The translations under genes were made by a program, and so were the position numbers. From the NCBI GenBank assembly GCA_024637095.1, contig JAGXFV010000037.1:1-55676 (forward strand): a stretch of 55,676 nucleotides of DNA, given 5' to 3'. The stretch is from Actinomycetes bacterium. GTDB taxonomy: Bacteria > Actinomycetota > Thermoleophilia > RBG-16-64-13. Below, piece after piece: positions 25,440-33,127 of the stretch. Numbering within the stretch: the stretch's first letter is position 1; the number at the start of each line of letters is the position of its first letter. The notes beneath the pieces were generated by a model. That model had not been told where the DNA came from and did not search any database. It saw nothing but the letters and a program-made list of their open reading frames with translations.

Positions 25440-26804
25440 GTGTACATCTCGCCGGAAGAGATCGTCGAGACGCTCACGATGATCACGCAGCAGAACCTCG
25501 ACGTCCGCACGGTGACGCTCGGCCTTTCCCTCTCCGGCTGTACCCACCCCGACGTCGAGGTCATGGCGCAGCGGATCTACGAGCGCGTTACCTCCGCGGC
25601 CGAGAGACTCGTGCCCGTCGCCAAGCAGATCGAGCGGGAGTATGGCCTCCCCATCGTGAATGAGCGGATCGCCGTCACTCCCATCGCCCAACTGGCGGAT
25701 GCCACCACCGCCGAAGACCTCACCCCGCTCGCCGTTGCGCTCGACCGGGCCGCCCTCGAGGTGGGAGTCGACTTCCTCGGGGGGTTCTCGGCTCTCGTGC
25801 AGAAGGGGATCGGCGACGGCGACCGCCGCCTCATCGCCTCGATCCCCGCAGCTCTGGCGGCCACGGAGCGGGTATGCGCGTCGGTCAACGTCGCCTCCAC
25901 CCGCACCGGGATCAATATGGACGCTGTGCTGCAGATGGCCGCGGTTATCCGGGGCACCGCGCTGGCGACGGCAGACCAGAACAGCATCGGCTGCGCCAAG
26001 CTCGTGGTGTTCGCCAACATGGTGGAAGACAATCCCTTCATGGCCGGGGCCGTGCATGGCTCCGGCGAGCCCGATGCGGTCATCAACGTGGGGATTTCCG
26101 GGCCGGGAGTGGTGCGCGCTGTGGTCTCCTCCCTACCGGCCGACGCCGACCTGACCAGCGTGGCCGAGGCGATCAAAGCGACTGCCTTCAAGATAACCCG
26201 CGTGGGCGAACTGGTCGCCCGCGAGACGGCGCATCGGCTGGGCGTGGCCCGCGGCATCGTCGATCTATCGCTCGCGCCCACCCCGGCTGAGGGCGATTCG
26301 GTCGCCGAGATCATCGAGGCGATGGGCGTGGGCCGTTGCGGGGGGCCCGGCACCACCGCGGCGCTCGCGCTCCTCAACGACGCGGTCAAAAAGGGAGGCG
26401 CCATGGGCACCAGTTCGACCGGCGGCCTCTCCGGTGCCTTCATCCCGGTTTCCGAGGACGCCGGCATGATTCGCGCGGTGGAGTCGGGAGCGCTTTCGCT
26501 CGAGAAGCTCGAGGCTCTGACCAGCGTCTGCTCGGTGGGGCTCGACATGATCGCCATACCGGGAGACACCGCTACCGAGACCATCGCCGGCATCATCGCG
26601 GACGAGTGCGCCATCGGCGTGATCAACGCCAAGACCACGGCGGTGCGCCTGATTCCGGCGGTCGGGAAGAAGCTCGGCGATCGGGTGCACTTCGGCGGCC
26701 TGCTGGGAGAAGCGCCCGTGATGGCGGTCAACGAGTGGGCGGGCACCGTCTTCGCGCGGAGGGGCGGACGCTTCCCGGCGCCGCTGGGGAGTCTGCGCAA
26801 CTGA
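25440..26804 (+). CDS. DUF711/UPF0210 PFL-fold protein
   Basis: 454 residues, normal family length. Starts [16 protein letters not shown] at a GTG with CCAGGAGGTCC upstream. Contains the family blocks [47 protein letters not shown] and [17 protein letters not shown], and the C-terminal [14 protein letters not shown]. The fold is related to pyruvate formate-lyase/ribonucleotide reductase barrels but the glycyl radical site is not expected; biochemical role unknown. Operonic with the ACT-domain gene, which probably regulates it. Confidence 0.94.
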   Translation: MYISPEEIVETLTMITQQNLDVRTVTLGLSLSGCTHPDVEVMAQRIYERVTSAAERLVPVAKQIEREYGLPIVNERIAVTPIAQLADATTAEDLTPLAVALDRAALEVGVDFLGGFSALVQKGIGDGDRRLIASIPAALAATERVCASVNVASTRTGINMDAVLQMAAVIRGTALATADQNSIGCAKLVVFANMVEDNPFMAGAVHGSGEPDAVINVGISGPGVVRAVVSSLPADADLTSVAEAIKATAFKITRVGELVARETAHRLGVARGIVDLSLAPTPAEGDSVAEIIEAMGVGRCGGPGTTAALALLNDAVKKGGAMGTSSTGGLSGAFIPVSEDAGMIRAVESGALSLEKLEALTSVCSVGLDMIAIPGDTATETIAGIIADECAIGVINAKTTAVRLIPAVGKKLGDRVHFGGLLGEAPVMAVNEWAGTVFARRGGRFPAPLGSLRN

Positions 26805-26984
26805 CGTTCCTATCCCGCACGCGATTCCCGGGGCCGCGGTCATCGTCACCACCCGAACTCGTTTGAGATTCCCCTCCCCGGGAAGAGCGGGCGCCAAAGC
26901 GGTCCGGCGGTAGAGTGCGAGTCAGTCGAGCGCCTGTAAGCGATTCTGCTGCCGCCCGGGGGCAACACGGATGAGGAGGCAGCG

Positions 26985-27206
26985 ATGGCGAAGGTTCCGG
27001 ACGAACAGCAATACATGGAGCGGTGCATCTGCGGCAACTGTCCGAGCTACCCGGGCGAGGGTGGCTTCTTCTGCGCGAAAGGGAAGAGCAGTCAGCCGAT
27101 CACGCGCCGAGGCTGCATCTGCGGAGACTGCGAGAACTTCAAAGAGTTCGACCTGAAAGACGGGTACTACTGCGCCGACGGCGCGGCCGGTGAAGGACCC
27201 CAGTAG
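26985..27206 (+). CDS. DUF2769-type cysteine-rich small protein
   Basis: 73 residues with two repeated cysteine modules: CICGNCPSYPGEGGFFC and CICGDCENFKEFDLKDGYYC. Each has C-x-C-x2-C plus one distal Cys, able to bind metal (Zn or Fe). DUF2769 is best known in methanogens and anaerobes; function unknown. A GAGGAGG site precedes the ATG, and a strong bidirectional-looking hairpin follows, separating it from the convergent selenoprotein operon. Confidence 0.85.
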   Translation: MAKVPDEQQYMERCICGNCPSYPGEGGFFCAKGKSSQPITRRGCICGDCENFKEFDLKDGYYCADGAAGEGPQ

Positions 27207-27235
27207 AGAGGCTGGAATACGTGCGCCCTTTGCCC

Positions 27236-27270
27236 TGCCGCACCGCCGCCTGAGGGGTGGCGGTGCGGCA
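27236..27270. terminator. Strong hairpin between convergent operons
   Basis: 12-bp perfect arms TGCCGCACCGCC (27236-27247) and GGCGGTGCGGCA (27259-27270) with an 11-nt loop, followed by TTTCT on the plus strand. It lies between the DUF2769 gene and the end of the convergent membrane selenoprotein gene and may terminate both. Confidence 0.8.
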
Positions 27271-27284
27271 TTTCTCATCTCCTG

Positions 27285-28445
27285 TCAGGCGGCTGCGAGC
27301 CTCTCCTCAATAACGCGATGCGCCTTCACGAATTTGCTCAAGATGAAGAGGTAGATGAGGATCGCCAAGTACACGCTGATGTAGTTGAGGGCCGAGATTC
27401 CGCTGTACTGGACGAAGAACCCGTAGACGTACACTCCCAAGACCTGGGAGCCGACAAAGGCTCACACGAATCCCCACTGAGATGGAGCAAAAGCCGTCTT
27501 GGAAAACTCCGTCTTCAGGTAGTCACGGACCACGTACACCGCCGCCACCCCCCAGCCAATGGCCAGGACGTAGGAGCCGGTTATCAGCAGCGACGTCGAC
27601 CCCGGCACGTTCAAGGAGACCTGAGGCTGCACGTACTCGGCCACGCGATAGGCACCCAGTCCCAGCAGGCAGGAGATGGGCACGACCAAGAAGAAGCCGG
27701 GCAGTATTGGGTTGGGGGGCAATTCTCGCGCCTTGATATGCGTGTAGAGTAGGAACCCCAGCTTGGCGACCAACATCAGGACTCCGATCGCCAGGGCAAA
27801 TATCGTCCCCGCGGCGGCGATACCGGCAACGACGTCGTTCTGGGCCATCGAGGTGATCCCGGAGCCGGTGAGCGTCACCAGGCCAAAGGCGAAGACGTCG
27901 AGCAGCCAGATGAAGTTGAACTGGGTGAGGTCGACGCCTTCCGAGAACCAGGTTCGGCCGACCGTGACTTCGAGGAAGACGAGAATGGCCAGAAGCAGGC
28001 CAAAGACGATCAGCGAAGGAAGCATGAACGCCTGCATGTGCGTGCTCATTTGCGGCACGAAGAAGCCGAAGGGAGCCCAGAAGACGTTCACCGTCATGGC
28101 GAGGGAAGCCACTATGGCGAAGATCCCCGCGTTCTGATTCTTGTGGGGATTGTTCACGAAGGCTCGGTAGGCTCCCGGCTCCCTGAGCCAACCCCACAGC
28201 CGACCGACGAAATATACCGTGAGCCCGAAGTTGATGAGTGTGAAGGCGAGCAATATGGCCACCAGGGGCAGGTAGAGGGCGCTCTCAGCGCCGGACAGGG
28301 TTCCCCAGGTGACATTGGACAGAGTGATGAGACCTTCGCCGTGGGGGATGGCGAACTGCAGGTAGTTGAAGGCCATGAGCGCGATGCCGCCCGCGGCCAG
28401 GGAGGACTGGAACAGCAACGGATGAAACGGGATCCGCAGTCTCAC
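27285..28445 (-). CDS. Polytopic membrane protein with in-frame TGA, probable selenoprotein
   Basis: Read through the TGA at 27462-27464 (codon 328), this is one 386-residue protein. It has a GTG start with AAGGAGGG located in the end of the upstream gene, and about nine or ten hydrophobic helices. The 58 codons after the TGA continue the same membrane-protein style (AFVGSQVLGVYVYGFFVQYSG, YLAILIYLFILSKFVKAHR) and end in TGA at 27285. Seventeen bases after the TGA starts the loop of a SECIS-like hairpin (27434-27450). Both observations favour Sec insertion over a nonsense mutation. The local motif is GFV-U-AF. The fold may be distantly related to SLAC1/TehA-type transporters, which is uncertain. 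Third gene of the operon, 2 bp after the ArsR-lipoyl gene. I recall automated annotation using a TsoY (seleno)protein family name for such proteins, which I could not check. Confidence 0.82.
27434..27450 (-). promoter_or_regulatory. Bacterial SECIS element in the membrane protein gene
   Basis: Minus-strand CTCCCA (27450-27445), loop GGTCT (27444-27440), TGGGAG (27439-27434): a perfect 6-bp stem capped by GGUCU, beginning 17 nt after the in-frame UGA. As I remember it, the E. coli fdhF SECIS also carries GGUCU at its tip, 18 nt after its UGA; the G and U there contact SelB. Confidence 0.85.
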
Positions 28446-28447
28446 CG

Positions 28448-29329
28448 TTAGCCCTCCTTGATCCCGCTGTAGACGGATTTGCAGGTGGGCGAGCTCTTGC
28501 CGGTCTTCGCCGCCTCCGCCGCTGCCGGAGTAGCGTGCTCCGTGCCCCCGAGTCGCCGAGCGTATGCCTCAGCGTCGAGTAGCTGGGCTTCCCACCCTTC
28601 TGTCGGCCGAATCTTGACCAGCCAGGTCTCCTGCGGATTTTCGTTGACCGCCGCCGCGGTGGCCTCGGGGTTGGCTTCCAGGGCCTGCCCGGCGAGGGGG
28701 CTGAGGAAGTACTTCATGTTCTTCTTGGTCGTGGCGAAGGCGATCTCCTGATCCACGACCAGCTCCTCGCCGGCCTCGGGAAAAACCTCGAGCTCGATGA
28801 GGCCGCCCATCAGGGCCACTCCCGGCTCGGACACTCCGACCACTACCGTGTCCCCGTCGGCGCCGGTCTCGCTCTTCACCCAGTACTGGCGTGCACCGTC
28901 GTAGAGCCGGTCTCCGGGCAAGTCGAAGTCCTTTCCCAGGAAGCCTTCGAGTTTTGCCATGATCTCCCCCTTGTCGTCTTTGGCCCACCTCGCGGCGAGC
29001 CCGTCTCCCGTTCTCAACTGCTCCTGGAGCACCTCGCGCAGAAGGTCGCAGGCCTGGACCATCTTCGGGTAGGCCACGCGGTAGTAGATCTCATTGCCGT
29101 CCCTGCGTGTGCGCACGAGGCCCAGGTGCCGCAATACGGCGAGGTGCTGGGAAACGAGTGGTTGCCTTGTTCCCACCATCTCCGCCAGGTCGTTCACCCT
29201 GCGTTCGCCGTCGCTCAGAACCTTCATCAGCTCTACGCGCAGGGGGTGGGCCAGGGTCTTGCACACCTCGGCGTGCATCTCGTAGAGTCTTGGGTCTATG
29301 CGCCTCTCTGCCGAATCGAACAGGGCCAT
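28448..29329 (-). CDS. ArsR-type repressor fused to a GcvH-like lipoyl domain
   Basis: 293 residues. Residues 18-105 are an ArsR winged helix (AHPLRVELMKVLSDGERRVN, RQPLVSQHLAVLRHLGLV, wing RRDGNEIYYRV) with Cys23 and Cys94, a possible dithiol/persulfide sensor pair. Residues 130-265 are a glycine-cleavage-H-like domain: YWVKSETGADGDTVVVGVSE, then TTKKNMKYFLSPLAG, where Lys203 aligns with the lipoylated lysine, and NENPQETWLVKIRP. The C-terminal tail holds Cys283. Lipoate carriers related to GcvH serve sulfur oxidation (LbpA of the sHdr pathway) as well as glycine cleavage. No glycine cleavage genes are nearby. It sits between two selenoprotein genes (19 bp and 2 bp gaps) and could sense the sulfur status through its own lipoyl group. 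Confidence 0.88.
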   Translation of the reverse strand: MALFDSAERRIDPRLYEMHAEVCKTLAHPLRVELMKVLSDGERRVNDLAEMVGTRQPLVSQHLAVLRHLGLVRTRRDGNEIYYRVAYPKMVQACDLLREVLQEQLRTGDGLAARWAKDDKGEIMAKLEGFLGKDFDLPGDRLYDGARQYWVKSETGADGDTVVVGVSEPGVALMGGLIELEVFPEAGEELVVDQEIAFATTKKNMKYFLSPLAGQALEANPEATAAAVNENPQETWLVKIRPTEGWEAQLLDAEAYARRLGGTEHATPAAAEAAKTGKSSPTCKSVYSGIKEG

Positions 29330-29348
29330 CAGCTCCTCAGACGTGTTG

Positions 29349-29702
29349 CTAGTAGATGAGTACCTTGTCCGCCTCCATCGTCCACTCGGCGAGTAGATCC
29401 AGGGAGCCGCGGACCGTGCCGTCGATCATGGGTAGGGACGCCAGGCCACGGGCGTCCATGCAACTGCCTCATAACCCGATATCGGCCTTCTTCGCCACGA
29501 GGCCCTTCAGCATGCGCTCCATGGAGTAGTAGCCTTCGGGCGGAGACTGGCCGGCCAGGGCGCAGGCGGTGGCGTCCGCCGTCAGGAAGACCTTCACCCT
29601 TGCGTCATCCTGCTTGGCCACGGCCAGCGCGTGGCGTAAAGCGTTGTATGAGCGCTCAGACCCGTACGGTGCGTCGTTGAGAACGAAGAGCACTGATGGC
29701 AT
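29349..29702 (-). CDS. DsrE-family protein with in-frame TGA, probable selenoprotein
   Basis: 117 residues when read through the TGA at 29469-29471 (codon 78). The N-terminal part VLFVLNDAPYGSERSYNALR, FLTADATACALAGQ, GYYSMERMLKGL is a DsrE/DsrF-like fold used for sulfur relay. After the TGA the frame continues GSCMDARGL ... SLDLLAEWTMEADKVLIY, which completes the family. Cys homologues, as I recall them, have C-G-T-C-MDARG here, so the TGA replaces the first Cys of a CxxC redox motif: U-G-S-C. A SECIS-like hairpin follows (29436-29457). First gene of the operon; the ATG is at 29702 with GGGGGGA upstream. Likely handles persulfide or selenium-bound sulfur. Confidence 0.9.
29436..29457 (-). 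promoter_or_regulatory. Bacterial SECIS element in the DsrE gene
   Basis: Minus-strand GGACGCC (29457-29451), loop CGTGGCCT (29450-29443), GGCGTCC (29442-29436): a perfect 7-bp stem, loop starting 18 nt after the in-frame UGA, with G near the start of the loop. Confidence 0.78.
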
Positions 29703-29742
29703 TGTGGTCCCCCCGGTAGGCCAGTGGTCGGACCAGCAGCAT

Positions 29743-29777
29743 ATCGCATTATCGCGATGTTGCAATCCCATTGTCAG
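29743..29777 (-). promoter_or_regulatory. Promoter with ArsR-like operator of the selenoprotein operon
   Basis: On the minus strand: -35 CTGACA (29777-29772), 18 bp, -10 GATAAT (29753-29748). The -10 overlaps the dyad ATCGC-n6-GCGAT (29743-29758), a plausible operator for the ArsR-lipoyl repressor encoded second in the operon. A weaker alternative is TTGCAA with TATGCT, 16 bp apart. Confidence 0.55.
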
Positions 29778-29821
29778 GCTTGGCGGAACGACCCCGGTCG
29801 ACCGCGTTCAATGGGGCTGCG

Positions 29822-31168
29822 TCAAGATCCGAACGCGAAGAGGGGCGGGAGGACGACGACTACGCCGGCGGCCCAGAGGGCGAAGACCGGGAGGTACCTC
29901 GTCTGCCAACGCGCCAGGCGATGGAAGGTGGCTCGCCCGGTGAGCAGCCGGAGAGAGAGCCAGGCAGCCGCGATCAGGTTCACCAGCAGTACCAGGTTGA
30001 GGCCGAGCGCGGCCACGCGGTTGGGGGTGAACCCGAGGTCGCCGACCCGGGCAAGCATCGAAGTGAGCACCATCATGTCGAGAACCAGGGCGGCGGCGAC
30101 CGCCACGAGCTGGACAACGTCCATGAAGCCGGCTCTCTGCGTCGACTCTCGTGCCGAAAGCCCGTAGAGAACGAGTCCGAGGACCACGATCAGCAAGACG
30201 TCGAAGACGGCGAGCTGTTCCCGGTCGAACTCACTACCGAGCCCGGATACCGCGTAGGTGAGGGCGGAGCCGGTCAACATCAGCGCGAACAGCGGGGTGA
30301 AGACCATGGTGAGCACGGGCGCCATGTTCTCGACAACGCTCTGCTTGGCTCCGACCAGCCAGGCGGCCACGATCACCGCGCCGGCAGCTCCCGAGGGAAT
30401 TACCCACTCGATGACGCTCTCGCCCAGGCCCGCCCGCACCGGTTCGAGGACGGCCAAGGTGAGCCCCATCAACACCCCTCCGCCGAGGGCGATGAGGACG
30501 TAGTAGATGAACCACTCCCCGCTGAAGCGCACGAAGTCCATGCGCCGCTCGTGAGAGCGCCACTCGCCGCCCACGTATGTGTAACCTACGGCGAACCACA
30601 GCGCCACGGGCAGGTGCAGCGCCGCGAGCATCTCGGTGGAAGATTCCGGGTCGAAGGGATAGAGGTTCATGACGAGGGCGCCCAGCACAAAGGGTGTGGC
30701 CGTCAGCAGGCTCTGCCGGAGGGGCAGCCCGCGTTGTTGGGCGAAGTACCAGGCGAGGAAAGGCAGCACAAAGAGGCTGACGTTGCGCATAAACCACGGC
30801 GAGGGATCACCCGACCAGCCGTCTCCTCTGAGCGCGATCTGGATCGTGACGGCTGCGGCGACGGCAAAGAGGAGTGCTTCGACCAGACCGTTCGAGGTGC
30901 GCCCCGACTCGGCCTTGGACGGCAACACGAGCTGTTTCCAGAGCCGGTCGCTGTGCTCCAGCGCGAACTCCCGGGACAGCCCGTCGATGTCGCCCATCCG
31001 CTTGACGGCGACCAGAAAGGCCTCGTCGGCGCTGAGACCGCCCGCTCCCAGGTCGGCCATCTGATCGCGCAGATGGGTTTCCAGCTCATCGATGTCAGGA
31101 TCAGCGACGGTCCGCGAACGGCCGACGTAGGCCCGCCATTCGGCGATCCGTGACTCGAGAACGTCCAT
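29822..31168 (-). CDS. Permease-prefix-domain membrane protein
   Basis: 448 residues. Residues 1-75 form a cytoplasmic permease prefix domain (IAEWRAYVGRSRTVADPDID, ELETHLRDQMADL, DEAFLVAVKRMGDIDGLSREFA), then about ten membrane helices of no recognised family. It lies 4 bp downstream of a PadR-type regulator, a frequent pair in which PadR controls the membrane gene. It may belong to an envelope-stress system. Confidence 0.85.
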   Translation of the reverse strand: MDVLESRIAEWRAYVGRSRTVADPDIDELETHLRDQMADLGAGGLSADEAFLVAVKRMGDIDGLSREFALEHSDRLWKQLVLPSKAESGRTSNGLVEALLFAVAAAVTIQIALRGDGWSGDPSPWFMRNVSLFVLPFLAWYFAQQRGLPLRQSLLTATPFVLGALVMNLYPFDPESSTEMLAALHLPVALWFAVGYTYVGGEWRSHERRMDFVRFSGEWFIYYVLIALGGGVLMGLTLAVLEPVRAGLGESVIEWVIPSGAAGAVIVAAWLVGAKQSVVENMAPVLTMVFTPLFALMLTGSALTYAVSGLGSEFDREQLAVFDVLLIVVLGLVLYGLSARESTQRAGFMDVVQLVAVAAALVLDMMVLTSMLARVGDLGFTPNRVAALGLNLVLLVNLIAAAWLSLRLLTGRATFHRLARWQTRYLPVFALWAAGVVVVLPPLFAFGS

Positions 31169-31172
31169 CTCT

Positions 31173-31541
31173 TTATACCTCCCCGGTTGCCGGCACGAGG
31201 TCGAACCGGGTCCAGGCGTCGTTTAGGGCGCGGGTGACCGCCGCCCACTGTCGTTTCTGCTCGGCGAGGGCCGCCTGGCCCTCCTCGGTGATCGCGTAGT
31301 ATTTGCGTCGGCGGCCTTCGGGTGGGATCCGCCAGTCAGTGGTCACGTAACCCAGGCGGTGGAGACGGTGGAGGAGCGGGTAGAGCATCCCGTCGGTCCA
31401 CTCCAGCTCTCCTCCGGATAGCTCCCGCACCCGCTTCAAAATTGCATATCCGTAGCTCTCGCCCTCATCGAGGATGGCGAGCACGAGCGGAGTGGCCGAC
31501 GCCGCCACTAGATCTTTGTCGATGTGTATCCGGCTGCTCAT
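31173..31541 (-). CDS. PadR-family transcriptional regulator
   Basis: 122 residues: VAASATPLVLAILDEGESYGYAILKRV, ELEWTDGMLYPLLHRLHRLGYV, and wing GRRRKYYAITEEGQ, the classic PadR-s1 winged helix, followed by a C-terminal dimer helix. The start at 31541 (MSSRIH) is chosen as the position where the conserved fold begins; twenty upstream codons are spurious. Operonic with the permease-prefix membrane gene; a dyad just upstream (31562-31578) could be its operator. Confidence 0.94.
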   Translation of the reverse strand: MSSRIHIDKDLVAASATPLVLAILDEGESYGYAILKRVRELSGGELEWTDGMLYPLLHRLHRLGYVTTDWRIPPEGRRRKYYAITEEGQAALAEQKRQWAAVTRALNDAWTRFDLVPATGEV

Positions 31542-31561
31542 TCCACTGGGTACTCTAGCAC

Positions 31562-31578
31562 CACTATACATAGCAGTG
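31562..31578. promoter_or_regulatory. Candidate PadR operator
   Basis: CACTATACATAGCAGTG: core CTAT-ac-ATAG dyad flanked by CAC/GTG, 20 bp upstream of the PadR ATG and near a TTGCAC/TAGAGT promoter on the minus strand. Confidence 0.45.
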
Positions 31579-31685
31579 CAAGGTGTTAGGGGGACGGCCA
31601 ACCAGCATACGGCACTGCGGGAGCGAGCGGCATGGTGTCATCGAGATCGGTAGGCCGGCAAGTGACTGAAGCCGTGGTAGTTTGA

Positions 31686-31707
31686 GTATTACTTGCAGCA
31701 GTAATAC
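31686..31707. promoter_or_regulatory. Operator-like dyad before the AbrB/PIN pair
   Basis: Perfect 8-bp arms GTATTACT (31686-31693) and AGTAATAC (31700-31707) around TGCAGC, 35 bp before the antitoxin ATG. The arms share GTATTAC/GTAATAC with the mazEF dyad at 44257-44276. Confidence 0.65.
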
Positions 31708-31742
31708 CGACTCGGCGGAGTCGCCACCTGAAGGGACCCAGC

Positions 31743-31982
31743 ATGCGCATCACCACCAAAGGGCAGGTGACCATTCCCCAACCGATCCGCGAACGGCTGG
31801 GGCTCCTACCTCATACCGAGGTTGCCTTCGTGCTCGAGGGCGGCCGAGTTTATTTCGAGAAGGTCGAAGGCCGTGAAACTGCCGGACATTCCCGTGGCAG
31901 AACCCTGGTCGAACGGATGCGGCGGCCTTCGGCTGTTGCGATGACCACCGACGAGATAATGGCCTTGACCCGGGGCGACTAG
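31743..31982 (+). CDS. AbrB/MazE-type antitoxin
   Basis: 79 residues: N-terminal swapped-hairpin DNA-binding domain (MRITTKGQVTIPQPIRERLGL ... VYFEKVEG) followed by a tail (ERMRRPSAVAMTTDEIMALTRGD) that would bind the toxin. Immediately upstream of a PIN-domain gene (7 bp). A perfect inverted repeat precedes it, consistent with autoregulation. Confidence 0.92.
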   Translation: MRITTKGQVTIPQPIRERLGLLPHTEVAFVLEGGRVYFEKVEGRETAGHSRGRTLVERMRRPSAVAMTTDEIMALTRGD

Positions 31983-31988
31983 GACATC

Positions 31989-32432
31989 GTGGCTCTTCTA
32001 CCGGAGGAGGGGACGGTCGAGCTGCAACCCGTGCTGGTGGACAGCAACGTGCTCCTGGACGTGATCTCTGAGGATCCGGCCTGGTTCGAATGGTCCAGCG
32101 GGCAGCTGGTCAGGGAGGCAGAACGATCTGCCCTCGTCATCAACCCCATCATCTACGCCGAGGTTTCCGTCGGTGTTGCTGAGATCGAGTTGCTCGAAGA
32201 GCTCCTACCGGCCGAGTTCTACGTGCGCGCCCCGTTGCCATGGGAAGCTGCGTTCCTGGCCGGTAAGGCATTCCTACGATACCGTCGCCAGGGCGGGAAT
32301 CGGCAGCGGCCTCTACCGGACTTTTTCATCGGCGCGCATGCCGCCGTTCGCGGGCTGCGCCTGCTGACTCGGGACGCCGGGCGCTACGCGAGCTACTTTC
32401 CCACCGTTGAACTGATTGCGCCGCCTCAATGA
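31989..32432 (+). CDS. PIN-domain toxin (VapC-type)
   Basis: 147 residues with a GTG start. The PIN acidic residues are present: LVDSNVLLDV (first Asp), INPIIYAEV (Glu), PDFFIGAHAAVRGLRLLTRDAGRY (Asp pair), so it should be an active magnesium-dependent RNase. Partner AbrB antitoxin 7 bp upstream. The start may instead lie downstream near VLVDSN. Confidence 0.88.
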   Translation: MALLPEEGTVELQPVLVDSNVLLDVISEDPAWFEWSSGQLVREAERSALVINPIIYAEVSVGVAEIELLEELLPAEFYVRAPLPWEAAFLAGKAFLRYRRQGGNRQRPLPDFFIGAHAAVRGLRLLTRDAGRYASYFPTVELIAPPQ

Positions 32433-32551
32433 GTCACCTAAACAGGCGGAATAGCCACCGCGCCCACGTCTTGTCAACCGGGGTACAGCTTTCGGGGTGT
32501 AGTAGGCGTAGCTCGGCTCAGCAGGACCAACGGGAGGAAGTCGTAGCGTAG

Positions 32552-33127
32552 GTGGAAACCGAACTCGACACGCCTGCCCTAGTGATGGCCGACGATTCGC
32601 GACGTGACGGCCAAATGGAGCGCTCCTTCCGCTACGCCACCCCCGAGGCGCTCTTCCGGGCGGAGCACGAGAAGCTGGTCAAAGCCCTCGCGCTGGTGGC
32701 GGACGGGGATCGGGAGGCGGCCCGGGATGCGGTGCAGGAGGCATACGTGCAGCTCTGCCTCAACTGGAAGAAGGTGCGAGAGTACGACGACCCGAGCGCC
32801 TGGGTGCGCCGAGTGGCGATCAATCGGCTGAGGAACCAGCAACGGAGCTACCGCCGGGGACTACGGGCGGTGAGCCGTCTCGCCGGTGAACGCGCACCGG
32901 CAGAGTCTTCCCCGCCACCGCCGACTCAGGATCTGCGCCGAGAGCGCGTGCTGGCTGCGCTCAAAGCCCTGCCCGAGCGGCAACGTACCGCCGCCGCTCT
33001 CTACTATGTGGCCGACCTGTCGGTTGCCGAAGTGGCCCGCTCGATGGGGGTGCGCGAGGGCTCGGTCAAGACGCACCTCTTCCGCGCCCGCGAGACTCTC
33101 AAGTCGCTGCTGGAGGATGAGCGATGA
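32552..33127 (+). CDS. ECF-type RNA polymerase sigma factor
   Basis: 191 residues. Sigma-2 region (ATPEALFRAEHEKLVKALAL, DAVQEAYVQLCLNWKKV) and sigma-4 region (LKALPERQRTAAALYYVADL, VAEVARSMGVREGSVKTHL). Similar to actinobacterial SigE-like ECF factors. Its TGA overlaps the ATG of a membrane-anchored partner (ATGA) that probably acts as anti-sigma. Start uncertain: GTG 32552 is used, ATG 32585 also possible. A paralogous pair is at 50122-52228. Confidence 0.9.
   Translation: METELDTPALVMADDSRRDGQMERSFRYATPEALFRAEHEKLVKALALVADGDREAARDAVQEAYVQLCLNWKKVREYDDPSAWVRRVAINRLRNQQRSYRRGLRAVSRLAGERAPAESSPPPPTQDLRRERVLAALKALPERQRTAAALYYVADLSVAEVARSMGVREGSVKTHLFRARETLKSLLEDER

Noticed and set aside
27462-27464. 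Reading the membrane gene as ending at this TGA
   Set aside because: Fifty-eight downstream codons continue the membrane protein, and a SECIS-like loop follows at the right distance. A simple stop or nonsense mutation explains neither.
29469-29471. Reading the DsrE gene as a 77-residue protein ending at this TGA
   Set aside because: The family needs the CxxC-MDARG segment and the C-terminal ADKVL strand, both encoded in frame after the TGA.
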